From: Modestobacter sp.
Lineage (GTDB): Bacteria; Actinomycetota; Actinomycetes; Mycobacteriales; Geodermatophilaceae
Direction of reading: 5' to 3'
Assembly: GCA_025965635.1 (NCBI GenBank)
Contig: JAOPWO010000337.1
Coordinates: forward strand, 1-8,225
DNA length: 8,225 bases
The position numbers were made by a program, and so were the translations under genes. Every line of letters begins with the position of its first letter. Positions within the stretch are counted from its first letter, which is position 1. The notes below the pieces were generated by a model. That model searched no databases, was not told where the DNA came from, and saw nothing but the letters and a program-made list of their open reading frames with translations. Below, one piece after another: positions 1 to 7,932 of the stretch.

Positions 1-913
1 GCTGGCCGCGGCGCTCGCCTTCGAGGGCCGCGCCGCCGGGCGGCGGGTCGGCGGGGTGACCGTCGACCACGGGCTGCAGGACGGCTCCGCCGACCGCGCC
101 GCGGGGACGGCGGCACTGCTGCGCGAGATCGGCCTGGACCCGGTGCTCACCGTCGCGGTCGTGGTCGGGGACGACGGTGGCCCCGAGGCGGCCGCCCGCA
201 GCGCCCGGTACGCCGCGCTCGGGGGAGTCGCCCGGGACCACGGCGCCCGGATCGCCCTGGGCCACACCCTGGACGACCAGGCCGAGACAGTGCTGCTGGG
301 GTTGGGCCGCGGCTCGGGCCCGCGCTCGGTGGCCGGCATGGTCGCCGACCGGGTGAGCGGGGGAGTGGGGTGGTGGCGCCCGCTGCTCGGCGTCCGGCGC
401 GCCGTGACGCGGCAGGCGTGCGCCGATGCCGAGCTGCCGGTCTGGGACGACCCGTGGAACACCGACCCCGCCTACACCCGGGTCCGGCTGCGCACCGACG
501 TGCTGCCGCTGCTGGAGGACGTCCTCGGTGGCGGGGTGGCCGCCGCGCTGGCCCGCACCGCCGGGCTGCTCCGGGAGGACCTCGACGCCCTCGACGCGCT
601 GGCCGACGCCGAGCGGCTGCGACTGGCCGGTCCCGACGGGCTCCCGGCGCCGGAGCTGACGGGGCTGCCCGCCGCGCTGCGCCGCCGGGTGCTGCGCGGC
701 TGGCTGCTCGACGCCGGGGTGCCGGACCTGCAGGCGGTGCACCTGGGCGCGGTCGACGGCCTCCTGACCCGGTGGCGCGGCCAGGGCCGGGTGGACCTGC
801 CGGGCGGTGCCGGCGTCGTCCGGGCGTCTGGCAGGCTGGTCCTGCAGCCGCCCGGTCCCCGCGGCCCCTCGTCCCGCTGCCATCCCCACCTCTCCGAGGA
901 GCACCATCCGTGA
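1..913 (+). CDS. tilS: tRNA(Ile)-lysidine synthetase TilS, 5'-truncated by the window edge
   Basis: TilS ligates lysine to C34 of the AUA-reading tRNA-Ile in an ATP-dependent reaction, changing decoding from Met to Ile. The reading frame is open from base 2, giving 303 visible residues up to the TGA at 911-913. The N-terminal PP-loop signature (SGGxDS) should lie just upstream and is not in the window, so the ATG/GTG codons near the start of this sequence are internal, not the true start. Visible family motifs are VDHGLQD (visible residues 21-27) and GHTLDDQAET (87-96), followed by RPLLGVRR and the WDDPWNTDP...RVRLR segment typical of the end of the catalytic N-terminal domain. A short helical C-terminal region follows, as in other actinobacterial TilS. 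The stop overlaps the GTG of hpt by 4 nt (GTGA), implying coupled translation of the two genes. Confidence 0.95.
   Translation, partial: LAAALAFEGRAAGRRVGGVTVDHGLQDGSADRAAGTAALLREIGLDPVLTVAVVVGDDGGPEAAARSARYAALGGVARDHGARIALGHTLDDQAETVLLGLGRGSGPRSVAGMVADRVSGGVGWWRPLLGVRRAVTRQACADAELPVWDDPWNTDPAYTRVRLRTDVLPLLEDVLGGGVAAALARTAGLLREDLDALDALADAERLRLAGPDGLPAPELTGLPAALRRRVLRGWLLDAGVPDLQAVHLGAVDGLLTRWRGQGRVDLPGGAGVVRASGRLVLQPPGPRGPSSRCHPHLSEEHHP
896..901 (+). promoter_or_regulatory. Shine-Dalgarno site of hpt
   Basis: GAGGAG lies 8 nt before the GTG at 910, inside the last codons of tilS. It fixes the hpt start at 910 rather than at any of the upstream in-frame codons within tilS. Confidence 0.7.
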
Positions 914-1506
914 CTGAGTCCGACGTCCCCGCCCCTGGCACCGGGTCCCTCGGTCCCGATCACGGCTACGGCCCGGACATCGACCACGTGCTGCTGTCCG
1001 AGGAGCAGATCCAGGAGAAGATCGGCGAACTCGCCGCCACCATCGCCGACGACTACGCCGGTCGCGAGATCCTGCTCGTCGGCGTGCTCAAGGGCGCCGT
1101 GCTGTTCATGTCCGACTTCGCCCGGGCCCTGCAGCTGCCCACCCAGATGGAGTTCATGGCGGTGTCCTCCTACGGGTCGGCGACGAGTTCCTCCGGCGTC
1201 GTCCGCATCCTCAAGGACCTCGACCGGGACATCGCGGACAAGCACGTGCTGGTCCTCGAGGACATCATCGACTCCGGGCTGACCCTGTCCTGGCTGCTGA
1301 AGAACCTGGGCGGCCGGCGGCCCGCGTCGCTGGAGGTCTGCGCCCTGCTGCGCAAGCCCGATGCGATCAAGGTGGAGGTCCCGGTGCGGTACGTGGGCTT
1401 CGACATCCCCAACGAGTTCGTGGTCGGCTACGGGCTGGACTACGCCGAGCGCTACCGCGATCTGCCCTACATCGGCACCCTCAAGCCCGAGGTGTACACC
1501 CACTGA
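910..1506 (+). CDS. hpt: Hypoxanthine phosphoribosyltransferase (purine salvage)
   Basis: A cytoplasmic type I phosphoribosyltransferase that converts hypoxanthine or guanine plus PRPP to IMP or GMP. The product has 198 residues, normal for bacterial HPRT with a slightly long N-terminus (about 25 residues before the conserved VLLSEEQIQEKI). Visible features are LVGVLKGAVLFMSDF (about residues 56-70, PRPP/pyrophosphate loop), EFMAVSSYG (81-89, flexible loop), the PRPP-binding motif VLVLEDIIDSGLTL (113-126) with the acidic pair E117-D118, and a C-terminal purine-binding segment GFDIPNEFVVGYGLDYAER. The GTG start at 910 is chosen because of the GAGGAG upstream and the 4-nt overlap with tilS. The tilS-hpt pair is common in Actinobacteria; a 211-nt gap separates it from ftsH, so it may end its own transcript. 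Confidence 0.96.
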   Translation: MTESDVPAPGTGSLGPDHGYGPDIDHVLLSEEQIQEKIGELAATIADDYAGREILLVGVLKGAVLFMSDFARALQLPTQMEFMAVSSYGSATSSSGVVRILKDLDRDIADKHVLVLEDIIDSGLTLSWLLKNLGGRRPASLEVCALLRKPDAIKVEVPVRYVGFDIPNEFVVGYGLDYAERYRDLPYIGTLKPEVYTH

Positions 1507-1528
1507 CGTAGCGCGACTTCGACACCCG

Positions 1529-1628
1529 CGCCGCGGAGGCCCCACCCAGGGGCGAGCCTGCGAGCGGTGAGGAGGGCGGGCTCCTTCTGCGGTGTACCTT
1601 CGGGGCCAACGACGTCGCCTCCGCGGCG
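1529..1628. repeat. Inverted repeats in the hpt-ftsH intergenic region
   Basis: A perfect 12-bp inverted repeat, CGCCGCGGAGGC at 1529-1540 and GCCTCCGCGGCG at 1617-1628, encloses 76 nt. Inside it are two smaller hairpin candidates: GCCCC/GGGGC around ACCCA (1539-1553), and GAGGAG/CTCCTT around GGCGGG (1569-1586, one G-U pair). No T-run follows any of them, so they are not canonical intrinsic terminators. They could still act in termination of the tilS-hpt transcript, as an ftsH leader structure, or as a dispersed intergenic repeat. The repeat is seen directly; the function is unknown. Confidence 0.5.
1595..1600 (+). promoter_or_regulatory. Weak candidate -10 element for the ftsH-fol operon
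   Basis: TACCTT matches the loose actinobacterial TAnnnT -10 pattern and lies about 120 nt before the ftsH start, in the only sizeable gap of the + strand gene series. No convincing -35 hexamer is seen 16-19 nt upstream, so this is only a candidate. A promoter somewhere in 1507-1717 is expected from the layout. Confidence 0.15.
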
Positions 1629-1717
1629 GGGTGCCCACCGGGTCGCGAGCGGCGTCCCCGACGATCAGGAGGGTCGACGGGCGAGCCGGGCCGACCCGGA
1701 TGGCCCGGCATCGGTGT

Positions 1718-3711
<1,994 letters not shown>

Positions 3712-3715
<4 letters not shown>

Positions 3716-4302
3716 CCAGCCCGGACGACGTGGTCCCGATCGACCATGCCCGCGCCGAGGCCGCGGTCCGGGAACTGCTCATCGCGTTGGGGGAGGACCC
3801 CGACCGCCCGGGCTTGCAGGACACGCCCGGGCGGGTGGCCCGCGCCTACGCGGAGACGTTCGGCGGGCTGCACCTGGACCCGGTCGAGGTGCTGTCCACC
3901 ACCTTCGAGGAGGACCACGACGAGCTGGTGCTGGTCAAGGACATCCCGATGTACTCGACCTGCGAGCACCACCTGGTGCCCTTCCACGGCGCCGCCCACG
4001 TCGGGTACATCCCGGGCCCGGACGGCCGGGTCACCGGGCTGTCGAAGCTGGCGCGGCTGGTCGACCTCTTCGCCCGCCGGCCGCAGGTCCAGGAGCGGAT
4101 GACCCGGCAGATCGCCGACGCGATGGTGGAGGGGCTCAAGCCGCGGGGGGCGCTCGTGGTTGTCGAGGCCGAGCACCTGTGCATGGCGATGCGCGGCATC
4201 CGCAAACCGGGGTCGCGGACGGTGACCTCCGCGGTGCGCGGGATCTTCCGGGAGAACGCGGCCACCCGCGCCGAGGCGATGAGCTTGGTCCTGGGCCGGT
4301 GA
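3712..4302 (+). CDS. folE: GTP cyclohydrolase I FolE
   Basis: Converts GTP to 7,8-dihydroneopterin triphosphate and formate, the committing step of folate synthesis; the enzyme family is a cytoplasmic homodecamer with active-site zinc. The product has 196 residues, a usual length for bacterial type IA enzymes. Motifs seen are the N-terminal helix region ending PGLQDTPGRVARAY, then STCEHHLVPFHG with zinc ligands C84 and H87, GLSKLARLVDLFARR with QERMTRQIADA following, and HLCMAMRGI supplying the third zinc ligand C157. The GTG start at 3712 overlaps the ftsH stop (GTGA), and no ribosome site is seen upstream, so translation probably depends on coupling to ftsH. Same position as M. tuberculosis folE, directly after ftsH. 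Confidence 0.97.
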
Positions 4303-5180
4303 GCGCCCGGACGATGCCGATCCTCCGACCCGGCCGGTGCGTGGTGATGGGCGTCCTCAACGTCACCCCCGACTCGTTCTCCGACGGCGGGTGTTTCGCC
4401 GACACCGCCTCCGCGGTGGCGCACGGGCTGGCGATGCACGCCGCCGGTGCCGACTACGTCGACGTCGGCGGGGAGTCGACCCGGCCCGGCGCTGACCGGG
4501 TGGACGCCGGCGAGGAGTGCCGCCGGGTGGTGCCGGTGGTCGCCGAGCTGGTGGCCGCGGGCGTCCGGGTCAGCGTGGACACCACCCGGGCCGAGGTCGC
4601 CGCCGCTGCGCTGACGGCCGGCGCGGAGCTGGTCAACGACGTCAGCGGCGGGCTCGCCGACGCCGGGATGGCCCGGCTGGTCGCCGACGCCGGCGTGCCG
4701 TGGGTGCTCATGCACTGGCGCGGCCACAGCCGGGAGATGTACGCCGCGGCCCGCTACGGCGACGTGGTCACCGAGGTCTCCGCCGAGCTGACCGCCCGGG
4801 TGGAGGACGTGGTCGCCGCGGGCGTGGCGCCGGAGCAGCTCGTGCTCGACCCGGGCCTGGGCTTCGCCAAGCGCGCCGAGCAAAACTGGGCGCTGCTGGC
4901 CGGGCTGGAGCGGCTGGTCGCGCTGGGCCTGCCGGTGCTGGTCGGCGCCTCCCGCAAGACCTTCCTCGGGCGGCTGCTGGCCGACACCGAGGGAGCCACC
5001 CGCCCGGCCGAGCAGCGGGACGCCGCCACGCTGGCGACCACCGTGCTGGCCGCCGAGGCCGGCGCCTGGGGCGTCCGGGTGCACGACGCCGCGGCGTCCG
5101 CCGACGCCGTCCGCACCGTCGCCGCGGTGCGGGCGGTCCGGGGCTGGGGACCGGTCGGGCACGATGGCAGCCGTGCCTGA
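4299..5180 (+). CDS. folP: Dihydropteroate synthase FolP
   Basis: Condenses 6-hydroxymethyl-dihydropterin pyrophosphate with p-aminobenzoate to give dihydropteroate; this enzyme is the sulfonamide target. A TIM-barrel protein of 293 residues. Visible motifs are MGVLNVTPDSFSDGG (17-31), GGESTRPGA (57-65), the pterin-site aspartate in SVDTTR (D94), NDVSGG, LMHW, DPGLGFAK (184-191) and GASRKTFLG (216-224; the basic S218-R219-K220 region is the pterin/pABA site). All conserved segments look intact and chromosomal, not like plasmid-borne sul genes. The GTG at 4299 overlaps folE by 4 nt (GTGA); an ATG at 4314 would remove only five residues and is the alternative. The stop at 5178-5180 lies within the 8-bp sequence that bounds the folB repeat insertion, and it would be the same stop without that insertion. 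Confidence 0.96.
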   Translation: MSARTMPILRPGRCVVMGVLNVTPDSFSDGGCFADTASAVAHGLAMHAAGADYVDVGGESTRPGADRVDAGEECRRVVPVVAELVAAGVRVSVDTTRAEVAAAALTAGAELVNDVSGGLADAGMARLVADAGVPWVLMHWRGHSREMYAAARYGDVVTEVSAELTARVEDVVAAGVAPEQLVLDPGLGFAKRAEQNWALLAGLERLVALGLPVLVGASRKTFLGRLLADTEGATRPAEQRDAATLATTVLAAEAGAWGVRVHDAAASADAVRTVAAVRAVRGWGPVGHDGSRA

Positions 5181-5700
5181 CCGACCCACCTCCGGTGCAG
5201 GAGCGGAGCGGCTCCGCCGCACGGCCCCTGACGGACCCACCTCCGGTGCAGGAGCGGAGCGGCTCCGCCGCACGGCCCCTGACCGGATCACCGTCCACGG
5301 CCTCACCGGCCACGGCCACCACGGCGTCTACGCCGTCGAGCGGGAGCAGGGGCAGACCTTCCGGGTCGACGCGGTGCTCGAGCTCGACACCGCCCCGGCC
5401 GCCGCCAGCGACGACCTCACCCTGACCGTCAACTACGCCGAGCTCGCCCAGCGGCTGCACGCGCTGCTCGTCGGCGACCCCGTCGACCTGATCGAGACCC
5501 TCGCGCAGCGGCTGGCCGACGTCTGCCTGGCCTACGAGCCCGTGCAGGCGGTGCAGATCACCGTGCACAAGCCGGACGCCGACCTCGGGGTGCCCGCCGC
5601 CGACGTCACCGTCGCCATCCGGCGCGAGCAGGAGGACCCGCTCCTCCCCACGGCTCGGGAGCTCGCCGCGGGCCTTGAGAGCGGGCCGAGGAGCGGATGA
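5164..5700 (+). CDS. folB: Dihydroneopterin aldolase FolB with a 34-residue repeat insertion at its N-terminus
   Basis: FolB cleaves 7,8-dihydroneopterin to 6-hydroxymethyl-dihydropterin and glycolaldehyde. The product has 178 residues against about 120-135 for the family. Aldolase residues can be matched to the S. aureus enzyme: H53-G54, E59 (E22), Y91 (Y54), E111 (E74) and K136 (K100), so the catalytic domain (about residues 41-160) appears complete. The excess length is mainly residues 7-40, two copies of a 17-residue unit (PTSGAGAERLRRTAPD plus one variable residue) encoded by a nearly perfect 51-bp tandem repeat. Removing 34 residues gives MAAVPDRITVHGL, a normal N-terminus. The ATG at 5164 overlaps folP by 17 nt; a GTG at 5173 is the alternative. 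No in-frame ATG, GTG or TTG occurs between the repeats and V71, beyond E59, so an active enzyme must include the repeats. The ribosome site is weak. Confidence 0.93.
   Translation: MAAVPDRPTSGAGAERLRRTAPDGPTSGAGAERLRRTAPDRITVHGLTGHGHHGVYAVEREQGQTFRVDAVLELDTAPAAASDDLTLTVNYAELAQRLHALLVGDPVDLIETLAQRLADVCLAYEPVQAVQITVHKPDADLGVPAADVTVAIRREQEDPLLPTARELAAGLESGPRSG
5176..5285 (+). repeat. Two tandem 51-bp palindromic units plus an 8-nt partial third, in frame within folB
   Basis: Unit 1 is 5176-5226 and unit 2 is 5227-5277. They differ at a single base (C at 5182, G at 5233). An 8-nt partial third copy follows at 5278-5285. Each unit begins CCTGAC(C/G)G and contains the palindrome GCGGAGC-G-GCTCCGC (5203-5217 and 5254-5268), embedded between GTGC and GCAC (5195-5198/5219-5222 and 51 nt later), so each can fold as a stem with an asymmetric internal loop. 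The whole block is bounded by CCTGACCG at 5176-5183 and 5278-5285. The length of 51 is a multiple of three, so folB stays open. The family identity is not known to me; a dispersed genomic repeat is inferred. Confidence 0.9.
5688..5693 (+). promoter_or_regulatory. Shine-Dalgarno site of folK
   Basis: GAGGAG ends 3 nt before the ATG at 5697, within the last codons of folB. The spacing is short, but with the 4-nt ATGA overlap it supports this start. Confidence 0.5.
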
Positions 5701-6218
5701 CGAATCCATCCCTCCCCACGCGTGCGGTGCTCTCGCTCGGCGGCAACCTGGGCGACCGGGTCGGCACCGTGCGCGGGGCGCTGGTGGCACTGAAGGAGCA
5801 CGGGCTGGTGGCCCGGTCGATGCTCTACGAGACGCCGCCGTGGGGCCCGGTCGAGCAGCCGCCGTACCTCAACGCGATCGCCGTCGTCCGGGGCGACCGG
5901 GATGCCACCGGCTGGCTGGCCCTCGCCTCCGAGCTGGAGCAGGCGGCCGGCCGGACCCGGGAGGTCCGGTTCGGTCCGCGGACCCTGGACGTCGACGTGA
6001 TCACCGTGACCGGGGGCGACGGGGCACCGGTGCTCTCCGACGACCCGGACCTGACGCTGCCGCACCCGCGCGCGCACCTGCGGGCGTTCGTGCTCGTCCC
6101 GTGGCTGACCCTGGACCCGGGCGCCGAACTGCCCGGGTACGGACGGATCGCCGACCTGGTGCGCGCCCTCCCGGCCGAGGACGTCGCCGGTGTCGTGCGG
6201 TGGGAACAGCTGGCATGA
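5697..6218 (+). CDS. folK: 6-hydroxymethyl-7,8-dihydropterin pyrophosphokinase FolK (HPPK)
   Basis: Transfers pyrophosphate from ATP to 6-hydroxymethyl-7,8-dihydropterin, producing the FolP substrate. The product has 173 residues, as expected for the family. Motifs are LSLGGNLGDR (12-21), the ETPPWGP...QPPYLNA substrate loop, the HPPK signature RFGPRTLDVDVI (91-102) with the two magnesium aspartates D98 and D100, and LPHPRAHLRAFVLVPW near the C-terminus. The ATG overlaps the folB stop (ATGA) and the stop overlaps the next gene in the same way, so it is embedded in the coupled operon. Nothing unusual is seen in it. Confidence 0.97.
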   Translation: MTNPSLPTRAVLSLGGNLGDRVGTVRGALVALKEHGLVARSMLYETPPWGPVEQPPYLNAIAVVRGDRDATGWLALASELEQAAGRTREVRFGPRTLDVDVITVTGGDGAPVLSDDPDLTLPHPRAHLRAFVLVPWLTLDPGAELPGYGRIADLVRALPAEDVAGVVRWEQLA

Positions 6219-6721
6219 AGCCGGTGCGCCGGCGCGACCTGCTGGTGGTCGCCGTCGGGCTCGCGCTCGGCTCGTGGCTGCTGGTGCGGGTCGCGTACGG
6301 GGAGCTGCCGCCGCTGCAGTGGTGGCTGCCCGTACCGATGGGCGTGCTGGCGCTGGCCGAGGCGCTCGGCGCGCGCACCCTGCGGACCCGGCTCGCCGCC
6401 GAGCGGGAGCGCCGCCCCCGGCCCGGTCGGGTCGCGCCCGCAGCCGCCGCCCGGCCGGTGGAGCCGTTGCTGATCGCCCGGCTGGCCGTGCTGGCCCAGG
6501 CCAGCGCCTACGTGGGGGCGGTACTCGCCGGCTGCTGGGCGGGCCTGCTGCTGCACACCGTCCCGGAGCTCGGCCGGCTCACCGCTGCCGCCGGTGACAC
6601 CACGACCGGGGTGCTCGGGATGGTGCTGTCCGGGGCGCTGGTCGCTGCGGCCCTGTGGCTGGAGAGCGCCTGCCGAGTCCCGCCGGACGAGGACGAGCGG
6701 GGCCGCTCAGCCCACGGCTGA
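6215..6721 (+). CDS. DUF3180 family membrane protein
   Basis: A 168-residue integral membrane protein in the position of M. tuberculosis Rv3605c, immediately after folK. Its function is not established. Four hydrophobic segments are visible at about residues 8-28, 34-53, 85-113 and 131-151. A basic N-terminus (MKPVRRRD) and an Arg/Pro-rich stretch between segments 2 and 3 (54-81) suggest a cytoplasmic N-terminus and loop. The acidic tail (PPDEDER) would also be cytoplasmic with four helices. The DUF3180 assignment rests on neighbourhood, length and helix pattern rather than a profile search. The ATG overlaps folK by 4 nt (ATGA). Its 3' end overlaps the convergent ATPase gene by 15 bp. Constant linkage to fol genes has been noted in Actinobacteria but does not prove a folate role. 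Confidence 0.85.
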   Translation: MKPVRRRDLLVVAVGLALGSWLLVRVAYGELPPLQWWLPVPMGVLALAEALGARTLRTRLAAERERRPRPGRVAPAAAARPVEPLLIARLAVLAQASAYVGAVLAGCWAGLLLHTVPELGRLTAAAGDTTTGVLGMVLSGALVAAALWLESACRVPPDEDERGRSAHG

Positions 6722-7906
6722 CCCGGCGGTCTCGGGGACGTTGCCCTCCACCGAACGGCGCAGCGCCGCGTGCAGCGACGCCGGGGTGAGCACGCCGAGG
6801 AACCGGTCACCGTCGAGCACCGCCACCCAGCCGGCCTCCAGCTGCAGCATCGTGGCGAACGCCGTCTTCAGTGAGGCGCCGGCCGGGACCCAGGCCTCCA
6901 TCCGCTTGCAGGCGCCGGCCACCGTGCCCGAGCCCGCGGCCCGCTCGGCGGAGATCCAGCCGTGCAGCTGCTGCCGGTCGTCCAGCACGACGGCCCACCG
7001 CGCCCCCGCGTGCGCCAGCGCCGACCGGGCATCGGCCAGACCGTCGTGCAGGTGCACCACCGGGGGCTGCTCGAGGTCGCTGGGGTCGATGCTGGTGACC
7101 GCCAGCCGCTTCAGTCCGCGGTCGGCGCCGACGAAGTCCGCGACGAACGGCGTCGCGGGGGAGCCCAGCAGCTCGGCCGGCGGGGCGAACTGCTCGACCG
7201 TCCCGCCGGTGCTCATCACCGCGATCCGGTCGCCGAGCCGGACGGCCTCCTCGATGTCGTGCGTGACGAAGACGATGGTCTTGCGCACGGTGTCCTGGAG
7301 CCGGAGGAACTCCGTCTGCAGCCGCTCGCGCACGATCGGGTCGAAGGCGGAGAACGGTTCGTCCATCAGCAGCACCGGCGGGTCGGCGGCCAGCGCCCGC
7401 GCGACGCCGGCCCGCTGCCGCTGACCTCCGGAGAGCTGGTGGGGGTACCGGTCGCCGTAGGTGGCCGGGTCGAGGCCGACCAGGCTCAGCAGCTCCTCCA
7501 CCCGGTCGCGGGTGCGGCGCTTGTCCCAGCCGAGCAGTCGGGGCACGGTGGCGACGTTGCGGCGCACGCTCTGGTGGGGGAACAACCCGACGTTCTGGAT
7601 GACGTAGCCGATCCGCCGGCGCAGTTGCACCGGGTCGACGCCGGTGACGTCGTCGGCGCCGAGCAGGATCCGGCCGCTGCTCGGCTCGATGATCCGGTTG
7701 ATCATCTTCATCGTGGTCGTCTTGCCGCAGCCCGACGGCCCGACCAGGACGCTGAGCTCACCGGCGGCGAAGGTCAGGTCCAGCTCGCGGACGCCGACGC
7801 TCCCGTCGGGATAGACCTTGCCGACCCCCTCGAGCCTGATCTCCTCGGCGCCGCCGGTCGGCACCGGGGCGGTGGTGCCGTCGGCGGTCGGGGAAGTAGC
7901 GTCCAC
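6707..7906 (-). CDS. opuCA: OpuCA/ProV-type ABC transporter ATPase with C-terminal CBS-like domains
   Basis: ATP-hydrolysing subunit of an osmoprotectant (glycine betaine/choline/carnitine/proline-type) importer on the inner face of the membrane. The product has 399 residues, matching OpuCA/OpuAA length. The ABC domain shows Walker A GPSGCGKTT (56-64), Q-loop Q104 in YVIQNVGLFPH, signature LSGGQRQR (158-165), Walker B VLLMDEP (178-184) and switch histidine H216 in VTHDIEEAV. The D-loop reads SAFDP rather than the more usual SALDP. Residues from about 270 to 388 hold two weakly conserved CBS-like halves (ending WVAVLD..RFLGVLTPASL), the region that senses ionic strength or nucleotide in OpuA-type systems. 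The GTG start is supported by AGGGAGG 7 nt upstream. It is convergent with DUF3180 and divergent from the permease. Exact substrate cannot be told. Confidence 0.9.
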   Translation of the reverse strand: MDATSPTADGTTAPVPTGGAEEIRLEGVGKVYPDGSVGVRELDLTFAAGELSVLVGPSGCGKTTTMKMINRIIEPSSGRILLGADDVTGVDPVQLRRRIGYVIQNVGLFPHQSVRRNVATVPRLLGWDKRRTRDRVEELLSLVGLDPATYGDRYPHQLSGGQRQRAGVARALAADPPVLLMDEPFSAFDPIVRERLQTEFLRLQDTVRKTIVFVTHDIEEAVRLGDRIAVMSTGGTVEQFAPPAELLGSPATPFVADFVGADRGLKRLAVTSIDPSDLEQPPVVHLHDGLADARSALAHAGARWAVVLDDRQQLHGWISAERAAGSGTVAGACKRMEAWVPAGASLKTAFATMLQLEAGWVAVLDGDRFLGVLTPASLHAALRRSVEGNVPETAGSAVG

Positions 7907-7913
7907 GAGGTGG

Positions 7914-7920
7914 CCTCCCT
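7914..7920 (-). promoter_or_regulatory. Shine-Dalgarno site of the opuCA-like gene
   Basis: On the minus strand AGGGAGG lies 7 nt before the GTG at 7906-7904 and decides this start. It can pair locally (GAGG with CCTC around CCA), and the start codon sits in another short stem (CCAC/GTGG around CTC), so initiation may be modulated by a weak hairpin. Confidence 0.7.
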
Positions 7921-7932
7921 GGCAAGCGCCCG

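Noticed and set aside
1539..1586. A canonical intrinsic terminator after hpt.
   Set aside because: The stems are short and no T-tract follows any of them; they are reported only as inverted repeats.
1592..1717. A 42-residue N-terminal extension of FtsH from a GTG at 1592.
   Set aside because: The extension is Arg/Gly-rich with no family similarity, crosses the inverted repeat, and would precede a normal MERKK-TM1 start.
4299..5180. A mobile sulfonamide-resistance (sul-type) dihydropteroate synthase.
   Set aside because: It sits in the conserved ftsH-fol operon, has the chromosomal actinobacterial motifs, and has no integron or transposon sequence around it.
5176..5285. A CRISPR-like repeat array.
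   Set aside because: The two units are directly adjacent with no unique spacers, contain coding sequence in frame with folB, and no cas genes are near.
5164..5300. A separate small gene or a frameshifted folB start instead of an insertion.
   Set aside because: The frame is continuous from ATG 5164 through all aldolase motifs, and no standard start codon exists after the repeats before the catalytic E59.
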